From the NCBI RefSeq assembly GCF_002831665.1, contig NZ_CP025118.1:1054001-1118000 (forward strand): a DNA stretch of 64,000 bases. The letters run 5' to 3'. Each line of letters begins with the position of its first letter. The first letter of the stretch is position 1. This document shows positions 37,967 through 45,459 of this stretch, piece after piece. The DNA is from Lacinutrix sp. Bg11-31 (GTDB lineage Bacteria; Bacteroidota; Bacteroidia; Flavobacteriales; Flavobacteriaceae). A model generated the notes under the pieces. That model worked only from the letters and a program-made list of their open reading frames with translations, was not told the origin of the DNA and made no database searches. The position numbers and the translations under genes are program-made.

Positions 37967-38092
37967 AATTAGTCTTGAAATTGCTACTTATACAAAGACT
38001 TTCAAGTTAATTTGGATAAAAAAAATTTAATTTAAAAAACGAGTCTTAATTAAAACTACTGCCAACAACGTGTACAATTAATTACTTTGTTA

Positions 38093-38233
38093 ATGACTAC
38101 TTACGACCATTCTTGTGGAATCTTTGCAGAAGGATTTGGAATAGCTTTTTTAATTGATGGTTTGATTATACTATTAACAGAAATTACTATTTTATGGCAT
38201 AGCATCAATATGAATAAAAAACAAAGTAGTTAA
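38093..38233 (+). CDS. Small single-TM protein ORF (46 residues)
   Basis: A 46-codon ORF begins MTTYDHSCGIFAEGFGIAFL and has one hydrophobic helix (about 15-38: GIAFLIDGLIILLTEITILW) and a lysine-containing tail NMNKKQSS. It starts just after the junction-like CCAACAACG block at 38062-38070. Small one-TM peptides of this kind often act in toxin-antitoxin or phage-defence loci, but no partner is evident. It may simply be an untranslated frame. Confidence 0.4.
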   Translation: MTTYDHSCGIFAEGFGIAFLIDGLIILLTEITILWHSINMNKKQSS

Positions 38234-38455
38234 CATACTATCCTAAAAAGAACAAGCCATTTTACTTGTGTATTTTTCTTAAATTTTACACGATTGCGGA
38301 TTTCCTCAATTATTGTTTAAAAACTTAATTTACATTTGGTTTTGAAGTTAAAATTTAAGAGTGAAAGTAATTAACATATGTTAAAAACTTTGTTTTTTGA
38401 AAAGCAATAGCTTACTGCTTTTAAATTTTTAAAAACCTAACTTCGCTTAACATCT

Positions 38456-38464
38456 GTTAGCCGT
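38456..38464. repeat. Left 9-bp inverted repeat bracketing the ATP-grasp operon
   Basis: GTTAGCCGT lies 21 bases before the precursor-like ORF. Its exact inverse, ACGGCTAAC, is at 40375-40383, directly after the last gene of the operon. Confidence 0.75.
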
Positions 38465-38485
38465 AATAACGCAAAAAACCTAAAA

Positions 38486-38686
38486 ATGAAACATATTTTA
38501 TTTCAAAAAGCTTTAGTTTATAAAAAACGAAAAGAAATAACTCCTCCGAAAAATTATGAATATGATTATATTTTAGGAGCTTGGAAAGATAAATTAAGTA
38601 ATTTATTAATAAATTCAACTGACTTTAAAGCTCAAGCAACTAAAAAATTAGATATTGAAACGGGAGAAGATAATAAAGGACAATAA
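38486..38686 (+). CDS. Putative graspetide-type precursor peptide (66 residues)
   Basis: A 66-residue peptide starts MKHILFQKALVYKKRK and ends KKLDIETGEDNKGQ. Its position, immediately upstream of an ATP-grasp ligase gene and in the same operon, is where RiPP precursors of the microviridin/graspetide class lie. The C-terminal TKKLDIETGEDNKG mixes Thr/Lys with Asp/Glu, the side chains that such ligases join. There is no PFFARFL leader motif of classical microviridins, so it would be a divergent class. The stop is one base before the ligase GTG. Confidence 0.65.
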   Translation: MKHILFQKALVYKKRKEITPPKNYEYDYILGAWKDKLSNLLINSTDFKAQATKKLDIETGEDNKGQ

Positions 38687-38687
38687 A

Positions 38688-39632
38688 GTGAATAATATTT
38701 TATATCCAAGAGTATTAATAATTTCTAATCGATACGATTTTTCTAGCGATTTTATAGCTGTTGAACTAGATCAACAAAACATTCCATATTTAAGAATAAA
38801 TAGAGATGAATTAAAGGACTACATAATTGAATTTAATCCTTTGATTCCTTCTATAAATGGCTCTTTTAAAAATATAAAATTCTGTATTTCTAAAGAGTAT
38901 TTAAACTCTATTTATTACAGAGCTCCAACTTTCTTAAGAGATATATTTCAAGATAATATAAATGAAGAAGAACAATTAATTAGAAGTCAATGGACTGCTT
39001 TTGTTCGTTCACTAGCTGTGTTCGAAAATATTACTTGGCTGAATAATCCAGTTGACATTTATAAAGCTGAAATAAAACCATATCAACTCTTTATTGCAAA
39101 CAAAATTGGGTTTAAAGTTCCAGAAACACTTATTACAAATAAAACTAAAAAATTAAATTTTGACCATATTGCCATAAAATCAATTGATACCGCAATTATT
39201 AATCTTGGAGAAAAAGAAGGCTTTGTTTATACAGAAATATATAAAAAGAATGAAATTACAGAAGAAAAATTCTTATCACCTTTTTTTATGCAACAAGGTT
39301 TAGTACCTAAAATTGACATAAGAGTTACAGTAATTGAAGAAGAGGTAATTGCTATAAAAATATTTAAATCTGACATTGAAGAAATTAATATTGATTGGAG
39401 AAGAATTAAGGATGAATTAAATTATGAAATAATAGATTTACCAAATGAAATTAAACAACTATGTATTGATTTTTTAAAAGAGTTTAATTTAAAATTTGGG
39501 GGAATTGATTTAGTTTTCCATAATGGGAATTATTATTTCATCGAAATTAATCCTACTGGTGAATGGTCGTGGCTTCAACAAAATACTGGATATAAAATTG
39601 ATACTGTAATTGTTAATTCTCTAAAGAAATGA
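38688..39632 (+). CDS. MvdC/MvdD-like ATP-grasp peptide ligase
   Basis: The 314-residue enzyme belongs to the ATP-grasp ligase group that forms ester or amide side-chain links in ribosomal peptides. The C-terminal EINPTGEWSWLQ (286-297, Mg-binding E286 and N288), D274, K164 (AIKSID) and the mid-domain KPYQLFIANKIGFKVPETLI (130-149) match the family. I chose the GTG at 38688, with AAAGGA 7 bases before it; a TTG at 38655 would overlap the upstream ORF. The next gene overlaps its stop by four bases. No second ligase, transporter or peptidase is present. Confidence 0.82.
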   Translation: MNNILYPRVLIISNRYDFSSDFIAVELDQQNIPYLRINRDELKDYIIEFNPLIPSINGSFKNIKFCISKEYLNSIYYRAPTFLRDIFQDNINEEEQLIRSQWTAFVRSLAVFENITWLNNPVDIYKAEIKPYQLFIANKIGFKVPETLITNKTKKLNFDHIAIKSIDTAIINLGEKEGFVYTEIYKKNEITEEKFLSPFFMQQGLVPKIDIRVTVIEEEVIAIKIFKSDIEEINIDWRRIKDELNYEIIDLPNEIKQLCIDFLKEFNLKFGGIDLVFHNGNYYFIEINPTGEWSWLQQNTGYKIDTVIVNSLKK

Positions 39633-40372
39633 AAAAGATTCGTGAATTCCTAAAACAACAAATTTTTCCAGGCATAAATGCTACGATTATTAACAAAAAG
39701 ATTTCAGAAACTTACGTCAAGCAAAAAGAAATTGATATTGACATCTCTGAAATCAAAAAACAAAAGGATGAATATATTTCAAAATTAAAAAATGAAGTCA
39801 ATTTACAACTTGAAAGAAAAATAAAATTAGAAGATAAAGCTAAATCGTTATTATTTATTATAACATTGGCAATAACCACAATTACATTTTCTCTTGATTA
39901 TTTAAAAGAGAATGCGAATCAAATTATTCCAATTATTTTTATATTTTTCAGTATTACTCATTTTGTTATTGGAGGAATTCGAGCTTTACAAACTTTAAAT
40001 ATTAAGGAATTTAATATTGACCAAACTAATATTGAATTAAACAATAATAAATTCAAAATCCGATTAGACAAGAAAGCTTCTTCTCTGTTAAAAGAATTAA
40101 TTCGTAGTAGGTCTTTAAATGAATTAATACACGTGAAAATTGCAAACTTAACTTATGCTTCGTTCATATTAATTAGAAACGGATTAGTTTTATTTGTTCT
40201 GTTTTTTATATCAACAATTACTTTATCATTTATGGAAAAAAATGAAAAAACTACAACTGAAACTAAATTTGAAAAAACATTAAACATTGAATCAAAAGAC
40301 TTAATAAAAATTGATTCATCAAAAAACTATAAGATTAATCAAGAAATTAAAGAAACTGAAACAAAGAAATAA
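39629..40372 (+). CDS. Three-TM coiled-coil membrane protein of the ATP-grasp operon
   Basis: The 247-residue protein has a charged coiled-coil-like N-terminus (about 25-70), then DKAKSLLFIITLAITTI with membrane segments at about 72-90, 98-116 and 178-200, and a polar C-terminal tail. The ATGA overlap with the ligase gene shows translational coupling. The helix topology and the D-x-K-[AS] start of TM1 resemble the orphan Pycsar-type protein at 16358-16915. It could be an effector, an immunity/export partner or a membrane receptor. I know of no named family. Confidence 0.65.
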   Translation: MKKIREFLKQQIFPGINATIINKKISETYVKQKEIDIDISEIKKQKDEYISKLKNEVNLQLERKIKLEDKAKSLLFIITLAITTITFSLDYLKENANQIIPIIFIFFSITHFVIGGIRALQTLNIKEFNIDQTNIELNNNKFKIRLDKKASSLLKELIRSRSLNELIHVKIANLTYASFILIRNGLVLFVLFFISTITLSFMEKNEKTTTETKFEKTLNIESKDLIKIDSSKNYKINQEIKETETKK

Positions 40373-40374
40373 CT

Positions 40375-40383
40375 ACGGCTAAC
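40375..40383. repeat. Right 9-bp inverted repeat bracketing the ATP-grasp operon
   Basis: ACGGCTAAC is the perfect inverse complement of GTTAGCCGT at 38456-38464. It begins two bases after the operon's last stop and forms the left edge of the hairpin at 40381-40491. Confidence 0.75.
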
Positions 40384-40491
40384 ACCGTATATAATTTATT
40401 GCTAGTTCTAGCTTACTTACGAAAGTCCTCGCGGGCTTTCTTGGTCGCTAATTATTTACTAGAAATACACAACAAACCATATACAAACACG
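40381..40491. other. attC-like imperfect long hairpin
   Basis: The arms (40385-40409 GTATATAATTTATTGC onward; 40459-40486 rightwards) pair at GTATAT, TTG and TTCTAG, with a perfect central stem GAAAGTCC-TCGC-GGGCTTTC at 40421-40440 (one G-T pair). The length and imperfect pairing resemble integron attC sites, but the 7-base RYYYAAC/GTTRRRY boxes are not exact and no integrase gene is in the window. It follows directly on the ATP-grasp operon. Confidence 0.5.
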
Positions 40492-40496
40492 ATATA

Positions 40497-40532
40497 AAAC
40501 ATTAAAACGGTTGTATATCAGTTTAATTGTTA
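40497..40532. repeat. Island junction repeat R2
   Basis: The copy reads AAAACATTAAAACGGTTGTA then TATCAGTTTAATTGTTA. It ends inside GTTAAGCGAG (40529-40538), which recurs as a direct repeat at 41272-41281 on the other side of the outer-membrane protein gene. Confidence 0.75.
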
Positions 40533-40595
40533 AGCGAGCTAAACAAATCCTCTCTGAAACAAACATTAAAACTCAATAAAAATATTAAAAACTAA

Positions 40596-41243
40596 ATGAC
40601 TAAAAATAAAATAATTTTAATCGTAATTGGATTGCTTTTTTCAATTAAACTTAGTGCTCAAAATGAATTTAAAATAGGTGTTAACGCTGGATTAAATTAC
40701 CCAAATATTATATATAATGGGAATTATAAAAATAACAATTTTAGTATTGGATACCTTTTTGGAGTTTCTTTAGACTATTACTTAAAAGAAAATCTATCAT
40801 TAAAAGCGAATGTTAACTACGAAAGAAAAACAAGGAAATTAGAACTAACGTACTATAACAATAGCAACGCTGAGGAAATTGGAAAAGAAGATTTTAAAGA
40901 GACTTACGACTATATAAACTTACCAGTTTTATTAAAATATGAATTTGGAAATTCAAAATTCTTCGTAAATGGAGGTCCCTTTTTGAGCTTTTTATTAAAA
41001 AATAAAATTGATAATGATTATCCTAATGATAACAGCGACTTTATTACAGATCTTAAAAATATAGACTTTGGGCTTTCATTAGGAATTGGGACAAACATCT
41101 CTCTTAACGAAAAAAATGACTTAACAATTGAACTAAGAGACGATTTTGGAATTATAGACATAGGAGGTGTTTCAAGACAAGCTGGTGGAACTGCAAAAAC
41201 AAATGCTATTAAATTAGTTTTAGGCTGGAATCTAGGAATATAA
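40596..41243 (+). CDS. Outer-membrane beta-barrel (PorT-like) protein
   Basis: The 215-residue protein has a signal peptide (MTKNKIILIVIGLLFSIKLS then AQ) and a beta-barrel sequence pattern: FKIGVNAGLNYPNI, alternating aromatic strands, YINLPVLLKYEFGNSKFFVN and FGLSLGIGTNISL. PorT/OmpW-like porin family barrels of this size sit in the outer membrane. It stands alone between two GTTAAGCGAG copies (40529 and 41272), as if inserted as a unit. Substrate unknown. Confidence 0.8.
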   Translation: MTKNKIILIVIGLLFSIKLSAQNEFKIGVNAGLNYPNIIYNGNYKNNNFSIGYLFGVSLDYYLKENLSLKANVNYERKTRKLELTYYNNSNAEEIGKEDFKETYDYINLPVLLKYEFGNSKFFVNGGPFLSFLLKNKIDNDYPNDNSDFITDLKNIDFGLSLGIGTNISLNEKNDLTIELRDDFGIIDIGGVSRQAGGTAKTNAIKLVLGWNLGI

Positions 41244-41355
41244 TAGAGATGTAACAAATCAAAGCCTAGACGTTAAGCGAGTGCTATAAAATTAGCCTTC
41301 CAACAAATATTTAAAACTTTGTTTCTCTAAAAAAAGCCTAACTTAGTTTAAATCT

Positions 41356-41397
41356 AATACAAAACATTGAAACCGTTACGTATTCGGTTAACTGCTA
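41356..41397. repeat. Island junction repeat R3
   Basis: The copy contains AAAACATTGAAACCGTTACG then TATTCGGTTAACTGCTA, 30 bases before the VOC gene ATG. It is preceded by CCTAACTTAGTTTAAATCT, a block that also occurs (as CCTAACTTCGCTTAACATCT) at 38436-38455. Confidence 0.7.
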
Positions 41398-41426
41398 TAA
41401 GTTATAATGAAAAAACAAAAATACAG

Positions 41427-41897
41427 ATGATAAAAGGACTTTTTGAAACTCATTTGTTTGTTGAAAATTTAGAACGTTCCATAGATTTTTACACTAACAT
41501 ACTCAAGCTTGAGCTTTACCTTTTTGAAGAAGAAAGAAGAGCTGCTTTATTCTGGATTGGAGAAGAACCAAGACAGGCAATGTTAGGATTATGGGAAAAG
41601 CCTAAAGATGAAATTGATTTAAGACATTTTGCTTTTGAATGTAATTGGGAATGGGTTTTAAACGAATCTGTAGATTTTTTAAAATCTAATGACTTACATT
41701 TTTGGAATTTTTTAAATGATAATTCAGAAAAGCCAATGGTATTTGCTAACATTCCAGCAATTGCAATTTACTTTTCAGATCCAGATGGACATCCTTTAGA
41801 GTTTATAGGGAAACTTCCAGGGAAATATAGTCCAGAAAAAGGCAGTTTAGTCCTTTCGTATGAAGATTGGTTGGAATTAGAAAAAAATAAAAAATAA
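41427..41897 (+). CDS. VOC-superfamily (glyoxalase-like) protein
   Basis: The 156-residue protein has the two-module vicinal-oxygen-chelate fold: THLFVENLERSIDFYTNILK (8-27) and IYFSDPDGHPLEFIG (about 113-127). Family members include glyoxalases and fosfomycin or bleomycin resistance proteins; the reaction is not clear. I chose the ATG at 41427; a TTG at 41367 lies in junction repeat R3. Its upstream region is repeat R3, as for the other island genes. Confidence 0.85.
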   Translation: MIKGLFETHLFVENLERSIDFYTNILKLELYLFEEERRAALFWIGEEPRQAMLGLWEKPKDEIDLRHFAFECNWEWVLNESVDFLKSNDLHFWNFLNDNSEKPMVFANIPAIAIYFSDPDGHPLEFIGKLPGKYSPEKGSLVLSYEDWLELEKNKK

Positions 41898-41991
41898 CGT
41901 CATATAAAACCTCTTAACTATAATACTGCTTTAAAAAGGTGTCTTTAGCTGTTTTAGAAACTATTAAAATTGTAATTTAGTTTAACATTTA

Positions 41992-42032
41992 ATACAAAGT
42001 ATTGAAACCGTTACGGATTAGTTTAACTGTTA
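41992..42032. repeat. Island junction repeat R4
   Basis: The copy has ACAAAGTATTGAAACCGTTA then CGGATTAGTTTAACTGTTA, 28 bases before the BLUF gene ATG. It is nearly the same as R3. Confidence 0.75.
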
Positions 42033-42060
42033 GTAATTAAATAAACCAATATGTTCTAAT

Positions 42061-42477
42061 ATGGCACTTCGTCGCATCGTCTACACAAGTCAAGCATCGA
42101 AACAGTTTAGTAAACGTAGCTTACTAGATTTGCTTCATGATTCTCGCGCTTTCAATACAATAGATAATATTAGTGGTGTTCTTATGCATAGAAATGGGTG
42201 TTTTCTTCAAGTTATTGAAGGCGAATCAGACGTTGTTAACAGTCTTTTTATACGTTTACTTAAAGATCCACGTCATAAAGAAGTTAAAATTATTTTAGAT
42301 TCTTCTGTAGACAGTTGCCTTTTCTCAAATTGGGCAATGGGATGCGCAGATTTCGATGATCCCGAATTGAGTATGATGCCTGGAATACGTACAGATTTGA
42401 GTGATCCTAAGGTTATTGAAGATCTTATTATTAAACTTCCTGAACTCGCGACATTCTTACTCGAAAATCTAGACTAA
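42061..42477 (+). CDS. BLUF-domain blue-light sensor
   Basis: The 138-residue flavin photoreceptor consists of a BLUF domain (about 3-95) and a short helical C-terminus. The key residues are all at the spacing known from AppA: Y8, N32, Q50 and W91, and GCFLQVIEGE (46-55) marks the flavin pocket. It has no fused EAL, GGDEF or cyclase domain, so it must act through a partner protein. The last island gene; a strong terminator follows. A function in light-driven attachment or motility control is only a guess. Confidence 0.92.
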   Translation: MALRRIVYTSQASKQFSKRSLLDLLHDSRAFNTIDNISGVLMHRNGCFLQVIEGESDVVNSLFIRLLKDPRHKEVKIILDSSVDSCLFSNWAMGCADFDDPELSMMPGIRTDLSDPKVIEDLIIKLPELATFLLENLD

Positions 42478-42544
42478 TTTACTAAATAGGGAAAGTTTAA
42501 AAGATTGAACACAATTGTTAAGCCTCAAGATTTGTAAAGCACAA

Positions 42545-42572
42545 AAAAACAGAAGATTTAACTTCTGTTTTT
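42545..42572 (+). terminator. Rho-independent terminator after the BLUF gene
   Basis: AAAAACAGAAG (42545-42555) pairs with CTTCTGTTTTT (42562-42572) around a 6-base loop. It closes the transcript at the right edge of the island. Confidence 0.85.
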
Positions 42573-43184
42573 AAAAATAATTAAATAAAGACGACTAATT
42601 CTAATAATTAATTAAATTGATTTTTATTTTTTAAATAGTAATTACACATTTATTAATTTTTAGACTTTTTAAGTAGTAACTCTCAACTCCATATTTTAAA
42701 TGATGAAGAGATTGTAGACTTCAATAGTTCTACATTAATAATACCGAATTCGCTTAGGTTTTCTAATATTTTTATTTGTAGAATTTATGCCTTCCGCAGT
42801 ACAGTTATAAGCCGAAAAAGTATTACTAATACTAAATAATTAAATGTAGTTTTAAGACAAAATGAATTAATATATTATTTCATTTTGCTATTAATTTTAA
42901 TCTGTTTGAACTTAATTATTTAAAATTAAGAAATAAACAAAGTGTTTTATTTATTGGTTAATCAGATTGGTTTACCAGATATATAAAATAACAATTGCAA
43001 TCTTGGTTGTTTTTTAACAAATAAAATTCCAAATATATAATTTATTAGCCTTAAAAACAGATTTTTACAAGTTTATAGTGCTATTGATTAGGAATAGAAA
43101 AATATGTTTTTGTAAAAAAAGGAATGGTAAAAACAATAAATACTAGCATAGTTATATAATTAAACATATGTAAAATCTATTTAT
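42573..43184. other. AT-rich gap with no supportable gene
   Basis: This stretch is very AT-rich and holds no open frame with start and family resemblance. A 34-codon minus-strand frame without start (42735-42839) ends in KNIRKPKRIRYY and could be a transposase remnant, but the evidence is too weak to call. Several short palindromes and poly-A/T runs are present. It separates the island from mutS2. Confidence 0.5.
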
Positions 43185-43192
43185 TAACTTTG
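43185..43192 (+). promoter_or_regulatory. Predicted -7 element for mutS2
   Basis: TAACTTTG matches TAnnTTTG, 56 bases before the ATG. No TTG is found at the usual distance upstream. Confidence 0.35.
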
Positions 43193-43248
43193 TTCTGCTA
43201 AGAAAAAAGAACCTATAAAGAGATTTCCATTTCCATGGAAACTAAAAG

Positions 43249-45423
43249 ATGATAAACATTCACAAAAAAACATTACAGGACTTAGAATTCGCAACGGTTT
43301 TAGAGCAAGTTAGCGAATACTGCGTTACTAATTTAGGTAATAAAAAAGCCTTAACAATAGAGCCCTTTCAAGACAAGGAAACATTACTTAATGCGTTACA
43401 ATTAACCAATGAGTATGTGTCTTCGTACGATAATGGTAACCGCATACCAAACCATGGCTTCGATGCTATTACCAAAGAATTACAATTACTACGCATAGAA
43501 AACACCTATTTAGAAACGCATAGTTTAAAAAAAATTATTTCTATTTCTATTACAGCAAACGAGATTGTAAAGTTTCTAAACAAGTTCGAAGAATATTACC
43601 CAAACCTAAAACACTTCTCGCATCGTATTGAAGTTACTACTGCCATTATAGAGAAAATAGACAGTATTGTGGATCGTTTTGGAGATGTAAAAGATAGTGC
43701 CTCTGCTCTACTCTCTGAGATTAGACAAACCATGAATAAGCTAAAAGGTAAAATTAACTCTAGTTTTACTTCGGCTTTAAACCAATACCATAATTTAGAT
43801 TATTTAGATGATATTAGAGAATCTGTAGTCGAAAACAAACGTGTACTAGCTGTAAAAGCTATGTACAGACGTAAGGTTAAAGGTGCAATAATGGGTGGAA
43901 GTAAAACTGGTAGTATAGTTTACATAGAGCCAGAAACCACTTTACAACACACACGAGAACTTAATAATTTAGAATACGAAGAAGGCGAAGAAGTTGTACG
44001 TATTTTAAAAGAAGTGACTAATTTTTTACGCGACTTTTTACCGTTAATAGAACACTACCAAAGCTTTTTAATAGATATAGATATTATTGCTGCTAAAGCA
44101 AAATATGCTAAATCTATGAATGGTATTTTACCAGAAATTAGCGACAAAAAGGAATTGTTTTTACGTGAGGCCTACCATCCTATCCTCTATTTAAACAATG
44201 TTGCGAAGAAAGAAAAAACCTTTCCGCAAACCATAGAACTTAACCAAGAGAGTCGCATAATTGTTATTTCTGGACCAAATGCTGGTGGAAAAAGTATCAC
44301 CTTAAAAACGGTTGGCTTACTGCAGTTAATGATACAAAGTGGTATGCTTATTCCTGTTCACGAACGTAGTGTTGTTACTGTTTTCGACCGTATATTAACA
44401 GATATTGGAGATAACCAATCTATAGAAAACCATTTAAGTACTTACAGTTACCGCTTAAAACAGATGAATTACTTTTTAAAGAAAGTAAATAAAAACACCT
44501 TGTTTTTAATTGATGAATTTGGAACAGGATCTGATCCAGAACTTGGTGGTGCTTTAGCCGAAACTTTTTTAGAAGAGTTTTACGCCAGAAATGCTTTTGG
44601 TATTATTACCACGCATTATGCAAACCTAAAAATGTTAGCCAACGAGAAAGAAGAAATGATAAACGCGAACATGATGTTCGATGAGCGCACGTTAGAACCT
44701 ATGTACAAATTGGCATTAGGTCAAGCAGGTTCTTCGTTTACATTTGAAGTGGCACAAAAAAACGGAATACCTTATAGTTTAATTAACAGGTCTAAGAAGA
44801 AGATAGAACGCTCTAAAGTACGTTTTGATGCAACTATTGCTAAGCTTCAAAAACAACGTGCAAAGCTTGAGAAAACAAGCGAATCTTTAAAAGTAAACGA
44901 AAAGAAAAAACAAACTGAAGCCGATAAGCTTGAAGAGATAAATGCTAAGGTGCAAAAGAAACTTGAGAACTACCAGGAATTATACGATAGTAATCAGCGT
45001 TTAATTTACTTAGGACAAAAGGTAAACGATATTTCGGAGAAGTTTTTTAACGATAAAAAGAAAAAAGAGTTGATGGGAGAGTTATTCCGTTTGGTTCAAA
45101 TTGAAAATTCTAAGCGTAAAAAAGTAACCGTAAAACAGGCTAAAGCCGAAAAAATAAAAGTAACACAAGTAAAACAAGAAGCAGAAAAGACTGTTGAAGT
45201 TATACGTAAGAAAAAGAAAGAAGCAAAAGCTAAAGCGAAACTAATACCAGAAAAACCAAAGCATATTCTTAAAATTGGAGATCGCGTGCGCATGGAAGAT
45301 GGTCGTGCTGTTGGTACTATAGATAAGCTTGAAAAAAAGAAAGCTGTTGTTAATTACGGTATGTTTACTACTAATGTAAATGTGGATTTACTGGAGCTTG
45401 TTGAGGCTGTTAAGAAGAAGTAG
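43249..45423 (+). CDS. mutS2: MutS2-family ATPase without Smr domain
   Basis: The 724-residue protein has the MutS2 core: coiled clamp region (about 1-330), Walker A GPNAGGKS (about 343-350), DEFGTGSDPELGGA Walker B/D-loop and a long coiled C-terminal stretch (515-680). It ends in a beta-rich KOW-like module (KIGDRVRMEDGRAVGTIDKL) with no Smr endonuclease domain, which makes it shorter than the ~785-residue Bacillus protein. MutS2 can bind branched DNA or collided ribosomes. Whether this form cuts is doubtful. It flanks the palindrome array. Confidence 0.92.
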   Translation: MINIHKKTLQDLEFATVLEQVSEYCVTNLGNKKALTIEPFQDKETLLNALQLTNEYVSSYDNGNRIPNHGFDAITKELQLLRIENTYLETHSLKKIISISITANEIVKFLNKFEEYYPNLKHFSHRIEVTTAIIEKIDSIVDRFGDVKDSASALLSEIRQTMNKLKGKINSSFTSALNQYHNLDYLDDIRESVVENKRVLAVKAMYRRKVKGAIMGGSKTGSIVYIEPETTLQHTRELNNLEYEEGEEVVRILKEVTNFLRDFLPLIEHYQSFLIDIDIIAAKAKYAKSMNGILPEISDKKELFLREAYHPILYLNNVAKKEKTFPQTIELNQESRIIVISGPNAGGKSITLKTVGLLQLMIQSGMLIPVHERSVVTVFDRILTDIGDNQSIENHLSTYSYRLKQMNYFLKKVNKNTLFLIDEFGTGSDPELGGALAETFLEEFYARNAFGIITTHYANLKMLANEKEEMINANMMFDERTLEPMYKLALGQAGSSFTFEVAQKNGIPYSLINRSKKKIERSKVRFDATIAKLQKQRAKLEKTSESLKVNEKKKQTEADKLEEINAKVQKKLENYQELYDSNQRLIYLGQKVNDISEKFFNDKKKKELMGELFRLVQIENSKRKKVTVKQAKAEKIKVTQVKQEAEKTVEVIRKKKKEAKAKAKLIPEKPKHILKIGDRVRMEDGRAVGTIDKLEKKKAVVNYGMFTTNVNVDLLELVEAVKKK

Positions 45424-45459
45424 GTTGTTATTGTGGTTTGGTGTTTTTTTTTAAGACTA

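Noticed and set aside
38655..39632. ATP-grasp ligase starting at a TTG at 38655
   Set aside because: It would overlap the peptide ORF in another frame; the GTG at 38688 has AAAGGA upstream.
41367..41897. VOC gene starting at a TTG at 41367
   Set aside because: The extra 20 residues are encoded by junction repeat R3, and the conserved fold begins at the ATG at 41427.
37601..42545. True integron
   Set aside because: No tyrosine integrase gene or attI is present in the window and the recombination boxes do not fit the consensus exactly. I call it only cassette-like.
42735..42839. Transposase remnant on the minus strand ending KNIRKPKRIRYY
   Set aside because: Only about 34 codons, no start, no terminal repeats and no clear family match.
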